From: Amorphochlora amoebiformis | Lineage: Eukaryota; Cercozoa; Chlorarachniophyceae | Reading direction: 5' to 3' | Assembly: GCA_054601695.1 (NCBI GenBank) | Contig: BAAHQB010000143.1 | Coordinates: forward strand, 310,001-374,000 | Length of the DNA: 64,000 nucleotides | Part shown: in pieces, positions 1-64,000 of the stretch | Layout of the letters: every line of letters begins with the position of its first letter | Position numbering within the stretch: the stretch's first letter is position 1 | Notes under the pieces: model-generated | The model's input: the letters and a program-made list of their open reading frames with translations, nothing else | Databases searched by the model: none | Told to the model about the DNA's origin: nothing | Translations under genes and position numbers: made by a program

Positions 1-57
1 TGAGTAAATAATATATATGTATATTGTATATGTACACACATATTTTTTTATATATAA

Positions 58-105
<48 letters not shown>

Positions 106-310
106 ATTTATATATTTACAACTTATACAATATGTAAATCTAATACAATAAAATATAATTAAAAAACAGGTAATCAATACACACATGCTTGAGTATACAT
201 ACACACACATTATTTAACACACACACTCACACGCACACACACACTCACACACACACACACCCACACCCACACTCACACACACACACATACACACATATAT
301 ATATTGTATA

Positions 311-342
<32 letters not shown>

Positions 343-343
343 T

Positions 344-383
<40 letters not shown>

Positions 384-459
384 TATATAAATATGTATAT
401 ATGTATTTATATATATATATATATAATATATATAGGAATATATAATAACATATTGTACC
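1..459. repeat. (TA)n and (CA)n microsatellites at left edge
   Basis: Almost pure TA runs, with a CA/CACT block at about 185-295. No exon is seen here. If the PTEN-type gene uses the donor at 476, this is part of its next intron; otherwise it is 3' flank. Confidence 0.8.
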
Positions 460-9060
<8,601 letters not shown>

Positions 9061-9173
9061 TGGTATATTACTTTGAACAGAATGGCTCCAGTGACGGGCT
9101 CGGTCATGTCTTTGGACAGCAGCCCAGGGCAGCGTCTAATGATTACGATTTAGGAGCTGATTTTGACTAGAGT
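9061..9173 (-). promoter_or_regulatory. short intergenic gap between C2 gene and PTEN-type gene
   Basis: Only 113 bp separates the C2 gene stop from the tentative PTEN-type start. It is not microsatellite. Any promoter for the downstream gene must lie here or overlap the C2 gene. No TATA box or other named element stands out. Confidence 0.3.
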
Positions 9174-9930
9174 TCAAACATTTTTTTTCTTCATGTCTCT
9201 CGCTTGTGTGATCAACCGGTGAAACTTTGAGGGAAGGTTGGTAAGCGGTAGCTCCGTCGCCCCCACGAATTCATCCTGTGACTCCCTCCCTTTTTGCTTC
9301 TGCCACACGGAAATCACCAGCACCTAAACCCGTGATAACACAATCAGATTTGCAAAGAGAGGAGAAGAACCAAGGGAATACAATTTAGATTAGCATTGCG
9401 GACGATTCCAGGGTGAACGTTTGCACTGGTTACCTGGGAGTCCGGCTCTAGGCTGAACATAAAGTATTCATTCCAGCAGGGGTTTCCGGTGCCATCAGCG
9501 ACGGAAAGTCTGGATGACATCACCTGGAAGGCGGCAGATAACATGAACATTGACAAAATTCTAAGGCTAAATCGTGAAATCACGTTTCAGCGGTAATGGA
9601 GTGTTAGAAATTACAGACTCAATAGGTTTAAAACATCCAAGGGATGACCTTTGTTCCATCGGAAACAAGGCAATAGTACTGATTGGACGTAGCTTGGAGA
9701 TCAAAACCCTGTTCAAGAATCGATCCAAATTAGATTTCTTCCGATACCGAACTGCCAATTTTACTTTGAAAATTCATTTGGAAAATTGAGGAAAATGATC
9801 AAGCTACCTGCTTTAGCACCAGTTCAATAGAATAATGTTTCCCCCATCGAGCGTCCTGCGATGTTCGAGCATGACATACCATTATTATATTTTCAGAGAA
9901 TCACAAATAATTTCTCTACATAGAAATTTT

Positions 9931-9989
<59 letters not shown>

Positions 9990-10081
9990 TTATGTATGAA
10001 TATATATGTATATATATATGTATATATATATACTTTTTTAATATATATATATAAATATATATATAATATATATATGATATG

Positions 10082-10119
<38 letters not shown>

Positions 10120-10150
10120 CATATGTGTGTAACAAATACAAATATATATC

Positions 10151-10187
<37 letters not shown>

Positions 10188-10213
10188 ATTATATATATAT
10201 ATATATATTATAC

Positions 10214-10251
<38 letters not shown>

Positions 10252-10745
10252 TTATATAAATATATATGTAAATATATATATACATACATATATCAATTTA
10301 CAAACAATTAATGCCTGTAAGTAGGTGAAAATATATCATGGAAATATAAAGGTTAGATCACTGACCCTCTTGGCCTCCAACGCCTTTCCCTTGTCTCTTA
10401 GCCCAACTGATGTGATCAGGACGGACTTAGAACTAGGTCTGAGGGCACCCTTAAACTCCGGTTGATGCCTCGGAGACTGCACAGTGCCTCTCCGCCATCG
10501 CCTTGAAACGAATCTATCATCAGAAATTGGCAGTCTTTCCACACGTCAGATATCAGGAGTTATTCCAACGGGTTTATAACTCGAGATAACGTGGCAAATG
10601 AAATGCTGGGAATATTGGTGTAAATATCGAAGGGTTATCCCTTATTTATCCGGTCTTTTTTGCAGAAATTCCGCGTAAACCGTCCATCCTACACCTGTTG
10701 AACTCTTACGTACTTGATAAAAGCAGCTCTGTCTGAAGGAGTCAT
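9174..10745 (-). CDS. small C2-domain protein
   Basis: C2 domains are beta-sandwich modules that often bind membranes or calcium. Exons on the minus strand are 10714-10745, 10366-10513, 9434-9523 and 9174-9323. They total 420 nt (139 aa plus a TGA stop) with all phases matching. Visible C2 features are the strand-turn [13 protein letters not shown], then VLVISVW, then [16 protein letters not shown], which match the classic NPxWNE, L-x-I-x-V-W and D-x-x-G patterns. The first strand ([10 protein letters not shown]) is more divergent, and most calcium-binding aspartates are not evident, so calcium binding is doubtful. The second intron is filled with (TA)n. The stop lies 113 bp from the proposed PTEN start on the same strand. 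The start ATG at 10745 gives only an 11-codon first exon and is the weakest part. Confidence 0.6.
9524..10365. repeat. second intron of the C2 gene
   Basis: Unique sequence at about 9524-9925 followed by (TA)n from about 9930 to 10290. The unique half has short open frames on both strands but none with splice borders that fit the C2 gene. Confidence 0.55.
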
Positions 10746-11232
10746 AGGGTGGCGCTTGTCGCACTCGACGCTTGAGGCTTTCAGGTGGCTGCTGAGTACG
10801 AAGAAGGACCTAGGACGTGTCGCCGAGTGTGAACATGAATTTTTCGGGTATGAAAGTTAGGAGAGTCTCCGAGATTCCCCACAAATTCGTCTTCCGGTAA
10901 ATCCCGGTAGTGCCCGACAATATCGAGGTGATTCCTTGGAGAGCCCCGCAGCGAGCGTTTTGGGGTCTTACTTCCGCGTCTCACCGCTCCCTCGAGGCGT
11001 TCCAGGGTGACACATAGGGAACAGATCGTCACCGTCGAGCCATTCTCACGGTGTATTATCCGACAAAATCGGGAACTTGTGCTCAGCAGACGAAAAGGGC
11101 CCCCGAGGCTTTCAATATCACGTCCAGGAAAAGCCCGAGCCTGTGGAGAACCAGCCTGCAGAGACGAAGAAAGAAGAACCTGAACCAGAGCCGACCGAGA
11201 AAAAAATAGAGCCCGTAAAAGAGCAACCCAAG
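10746..11232. promoter_or_regulatory. divergent intergenic region between C2 gene and PPEF
   Basis: A 487-bp non-repetitive region between two divergent starts, so it probably carries both promoters. The right-hand 220 bp remain open in the PPEF frame and are Pro/Glu/Lys-biased, so part may be an upstream PPEF exon instead of promoter. Confidence 0.4.
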
Positions 11233-16376
<5,144 letters not shown>

Positions 16377-16511
16377 CTCTTCACCAAAGGAAAAATCGCT
16401 GATATGTATAATCAAACGATCAGAAACTTGATGCGGTTCCTCGGTCGTCGGTGATGAGGGGAGGGACATTGTTATCGCCCCCGACCAAATTGGTGTGCAT
16501 ACCACATTTCC

Positions 16512-16551
<40 letters not shown>

Positions 16552-16576
16552 TTGCATGTATACATATACACATTAC

Positions 16577-16616
<40 letters not shown>

Positions 16617-16696
16617 TATAATTATATTATACATGCATATACATACATATATATATATATATATGTATATATATATGTATAAATATATATAATAAT

Positions 16697-16739
<43 letters not shown>

Positions 16740-17658
16740 GTACATTGAATATATACACATTGCGTGTAATCCATGCTACATGTTTACATATTTCTGACTC
16801 CGTTCTTCCTATGGTGGATATGGATTTGGCTGGGTATTTACGGAAAATTTACTTGATCTGTACCAAGATGGGAGAGCAAGAATCTGATAAAGCCGAGTCC
16901 CCTATGCTAGCTCACTCAAGTCGAAAATGGAGGAGTTCCCGAATAAAACTGAAAGTGTGATAGAGTTGTAATGAAGTGATAACAACACTGATATGCTCAT
17001 CAGACTCGTCCACAACGGGTCTCAAGGGGGAGTTCACTGCTTGTCGCCTATTAGATCGAATATGCGACTAGATCCAGGAACATGTTTCGTGCGCTTAACG
17101 GCATCTCTATTATCCGATGTATTTAATTTCATCAAATCCCAATCTGGAAATTCTATAATCTAGAATCTAGATAATACTGTGGCATCTATCTACTAGATCT
17201 AGTGTATCTCTAGACTGTCTAGACTCAGCTCTAAGAGTGTACGTCTAGATATAATCTAGATAATCTAGATAATATATTCAACTAAATCCAGAGCAGTCTC
17301 ACGGTAAGCAGTGGCTAGAGTCTCCCTAGTACGTCTAGCTAGTCTCTACTACTAGTACTAGCTCTAGCAGAGAGTCTAAAGCTAGAGAGTCTAGTTATAC
17401 TAGTTATACCTTACCAAAGCCTGGTGGTCTACAGATTAGCTTCTATTAAGCTTTACACCAGTCTTGTCTAGTGCAGTCTCGCGAGAATTATTAGATAATA
17501 AAACTTTTCTAGTCCATATATGCTCGGCATGCATGATATCGAGAGGTGAATCGCTAGGTATAGGAGTCGTAATTCTTGAAGATTTAAATTTACAGATGCA
17601 TACCTACTTAGACCTATATGCTCTAGAGAGAGTAGATGTACAGATGATACTCTAGATA
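16377..17658. other. convergent intergenic region: TA tracts then CTAG-rich island
   Basis: Lies between the PPEF stop and the stop of the MFS gene, which converge. It holds (TA)n at about 16510-16740, a unique 350-bp stretch without a convincing exon, and a CTAG-crowded island at about 17155-17660 with about 25 CTAG sites. Confidence 0.6.
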
Positions 17659-33348
<15,690 letters not shown>

Positions 33349-34183
33349 TGAGGAGGAACTTCCTGTGATTAAGCTTGAGAGCTCCGAAGAAAAGGGATTG
33401 TGCTAAAACTTCAAACTCATTCATCAACAAAATATCCCCGTCTTTCAACCCTCTTCTTTGGGGGCCATCAATTATAACCTCAATCTCACTCTATGGTGGA
33501 GAAAACAATTTCTCTGTATATAAAGGATCGACAGTGTACAAACTCCCCAGAAACAAGAATTTGGACAAGGAGGTGGCAGACACGTCACCACCTGGAGGTC
33601 AGAGTCCGGTCGATCGGCTCGAGTAGCCCTACGCCTGTGTACACACAAGCTTCACAATTTGAACGAATAGAAATAGTTGGTGAGAGCCCAGGAGCCAGGG
33701 ATGATCATATTACGGGCAAGGGGGTTGGAACGGGACGTTTACTTGAAGGGGAAGTACGTTCTCCGTTGAGCTTAGGGGACGGTTGGCGAGAATAGAACAG
33801 CGACATGGCATACCCAGCTCGTTTGGAGCAAATCGCAAGTGGAATGCGTCGATGAGGGACAGATGTCAAGGGGCGGGGGCAGAATTCGGGGCTACCCTCG
33901 GAGGCCACCTGTGCCCATTCTTTTCGGCTGGAGCCGACAAGTTCAAAAGGTTTGACCAAGAAAAGCGGGGGGGTCGCCTGTCAATGAGGTACTCGTCCCC
34001 TATTTGACTGACAGGTCATCGGTCACGCAGGTACGGGCAGAACAGAGTGTATGGTTGCCGAAGGTCCTTGATTCAATGCCGAACGCTCCCTTAGGTTTGG
34101 AAGCCCGAGACGAGGCACGGGAACGACGGGAGACTTGCTTGACCAATATCCCCTGCCATCTGGGAGTCGGGGGTTCTTAAAAG
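33349..34183. promoter_or_regulatory. divergent intergenic region between MFS gene and YAK1
   Basis: 835 bp of non-repetitive sequence between divergent starts; probably both promoters and 5' leaders. Open frames exist on both strands but lack homology or splice logic. An in-frame TAA sits directly before the YAK1 ATG. Confidence 0.4.
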
Positions 34184-39541
<5,358 letters not shown>

Positions 39542-39673
39542 CCTAATTTGACTAGTTTGACGCGATCGGATCGACCCGCAAGCATATCAAAATTATCACC
39601 ATCGGACCACATATTTGAATGTTGCCAGTGTTAGTCTGTAAGGTATCTTTATCAGTGATATGAAGCATCATAC

Positions 39674-39712
<39 letters not shown>

Positions 39713-39738
39713 ATATAGTATATATTATATATACATAT

Positions 39739-39791
<53 letters not shown>

Positions 39792-39841
39792 ATATACACA
39801 TATATATTATATGTATATACGTATCAATATATGCATGTATA

Positions 39842-39890
<49 letters not shown>

Positions 39891-39895
39891 GTGTA

Positions 39896-39975
<80 letters not shown>

Positions 39976-40792
39976 TATGTATATATATTAGTATACTAAA
40001 CACTATACTAACCTACTCAATCTAGTGAATCTGTGGATATCAGACCAGAATATCAGTGCATATCTCTTGCTGTGATTATTTGCGTACAACAGAGAGATTA
40101 TCCTGATGCACATCATAGTATGTGCGAAGCTTACTACACTGATACGTATCATCCTGCGTATCTGCATGCGTACCTACCTACGTACTAGACGTACGCATCA
40201 ACATGCGCACATGCGTACCAACCGTTGTGTGCTTGTATACGTATCAAACCTAACAACATACGCACCAATATGACAAAATGCGTACCTAATACTAGTAATA
40301 CGTACATACGTACGTACGTATCTACTAACATACTAATACTAATTCCATCTCTTACACCTTCTGCATACTATGAAAGTTGAACAATGTTTCCATCCTTTCC
40401 AGTGTGTTCACATTGAACATCTGACTAGTCTGTGAGTTGTATGTATGCGAGTTGCGTTCAATGCGTTGTACATAATCTAGAGAACTCGCCGTTTGTGCTG
40501 CCGTGATAATCTACTAGATAGCTATGTTACACTAATTTAATTGTAAATCTAAGAGCTCATCGGAACATATCTAGTAGATATTGAATAGGTCGATAGTTCG
40601 CTCAGTATCTCTATATTGTCTTCAAAAAGACTTCAATATTAACTTAGCGTCATGCGCACTTGAAATATTTAGGAGATCGCCCGATATCGCCACTTCACGG
40701 CGAGAATACTTGTATCGCCTAAACACGTTTATATGAATGAATTTTTGTATAGATACAATTTGTACTAGATGTAATCATGATCTATGTAAATA

Positions 40793-40850
<58 letters not shown>

Positions 40851-40903
40851 TATGTATCTATGTTATACCAAGATAATATACATTACACACGCATAGGAAC
40901 GAA

Positions 40904-40943
<40 letters not shown>

Positions 40944-40953
40944 GTGTATGTAT

Positions 40954-41003
<50 letters not shown>

Positions 41004-41120
41004 ATATGTGTATACGTGTGTATGTGTGTGTATTCATACTTGTATCATATGTGTGTATGTGTATGTATGTATATATATGTGTATATATATATATGTATGT
41101 GGATATGTGTCATATACACA

Positions 41121-41184
<64 letters not shown>

Positions 41185-41388
41185 ATATATATAGTATCTA
41201 TAATGAACATATGTATATGTATATATATATATATGTGTGTACATACATATATATATTAATATGCATTATGTGTATTCATATATGTCACATGTATACATAG
41301 ATATTCTTGTATCCAGCTTTGCTTGTACAAGTATATTATATGGTATTATATGTTATATTATCATGTGATATATGCATAAATGTACTTC
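39542..41388. other. convergent intergenic region with GTAC/CTAG-rich island
   Basis: Between the YAK1 stop and the ankyrin-gene stop. TA/CA repeats flank a unique island (about 40020-40790) crowded with CGTAC, TACGTA and CTAG. No convincing exon is seen in it. Confidence 0.6.
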
Positions 41389-52230
<10,842 letters not shown>

Positions 52231-52341
52231 TTCTCGCAAGCCCAACAACTATTTATGTTTGTGTGAAAGGCTGAAAGTTAGATCAAAAGTTATCGTCAAT
52301 ATTAGATGCTTTTAGGAAGAAGGACATTACAGATTTTGATG
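52231..52341 (-). promoter_or_regulatory. short intergenic gap upstream of the ankyrin gene
   Basis: 111 bp between the coiled-coil gene stop and the ankyrin ATG on the same strand. It is not microsatellite; a candidate ankyrin promoter or 5' leader, with no named element seen. Confidence 0.3.
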
Positions 52342-63864
<11,523 letters not shown>

Positions 63865-63899
63865 CTACAATATGTATGTGTGTATGCATCAAAAATATA

Positions 63900-63948
<49 letters not shown>

Positions 63949-64000
63949 CATACATATATATATATATATATATATAACATACGTAATACATTTAGATGTA

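Overview
This window is nuclear DNA from a eukaryote, probably a unicellular one; the lineage cannot be fixed from the sequence. It has many GT-AG introns, interstitial TTAGGG-type repeats and very heavy (TA)n/(CA)n/(CT)n microsatellites, with no rRNA, tRNA, CRISPR array or operon seen. Most open frames are microsatellite artefacts rich in Ile-Tyr or Thr-His. The real genes are chains of short exons, many only 30-100 nt. I rebuilt them by hand by requiring GT/AG borders, matching splice phase at every junction and continuity of a recognisable protein fold.

Seven genes emerge. From left to right they are: a PTEN-type phosphatase (minus, 460-9060); a small C2-domain protein (minus, 9174-10745); an EF-hand protein phosphatase of the PPEF/RdgC type (plus, 11233-16376, 21 exons); an MFS membrane transporter (minus, 17659-33348, 18 exons found); a YAK1/DYRK-type protein kinase (plus, 34184-39541, 8 exons); a short ankyrin-repeat protein (minus, 41389-52230, 8 exons); and an unrecognised coiled-coil, proline-rich protein with TQT motifs (minus, 52342-63864, 14 exons). 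Only about 10.7 kb of the 64 kb is coding.

Intron sizes are strikingly bimodal. Introns without microsatellites are 50-110 nt, while those carrying (TA)n run from about 250 nt to over 4 kb, in the same genes. Head-to-tail minus-strand neighbours are only about 112 bp apart (9061-9173 and 52231-52341), so the genome looks compact apart from the inflated introns. Convergent intergenic gaps (16377-17658 and 39542-41388) hold islands crowded with CTAG or GTAC. The transporter introns carry three blocks of degenerate telomere-like repeat. In many introns a 40-130 bp block, sometimes a piece of the neighbouring exon, occurs two to four times with (TA)n between the copies.

Functionally the window mixes signalling proteins (a phosphoinositide phosphatase, a calcium-regulated protein phosphatase, a DYRK-family kinase, a C2 protein) with a transporter and two probable scaffold or interaction proteins. 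Nothing indicates that they act in one pathway. All exon models rest on reading by eye; transcript data would settle them.
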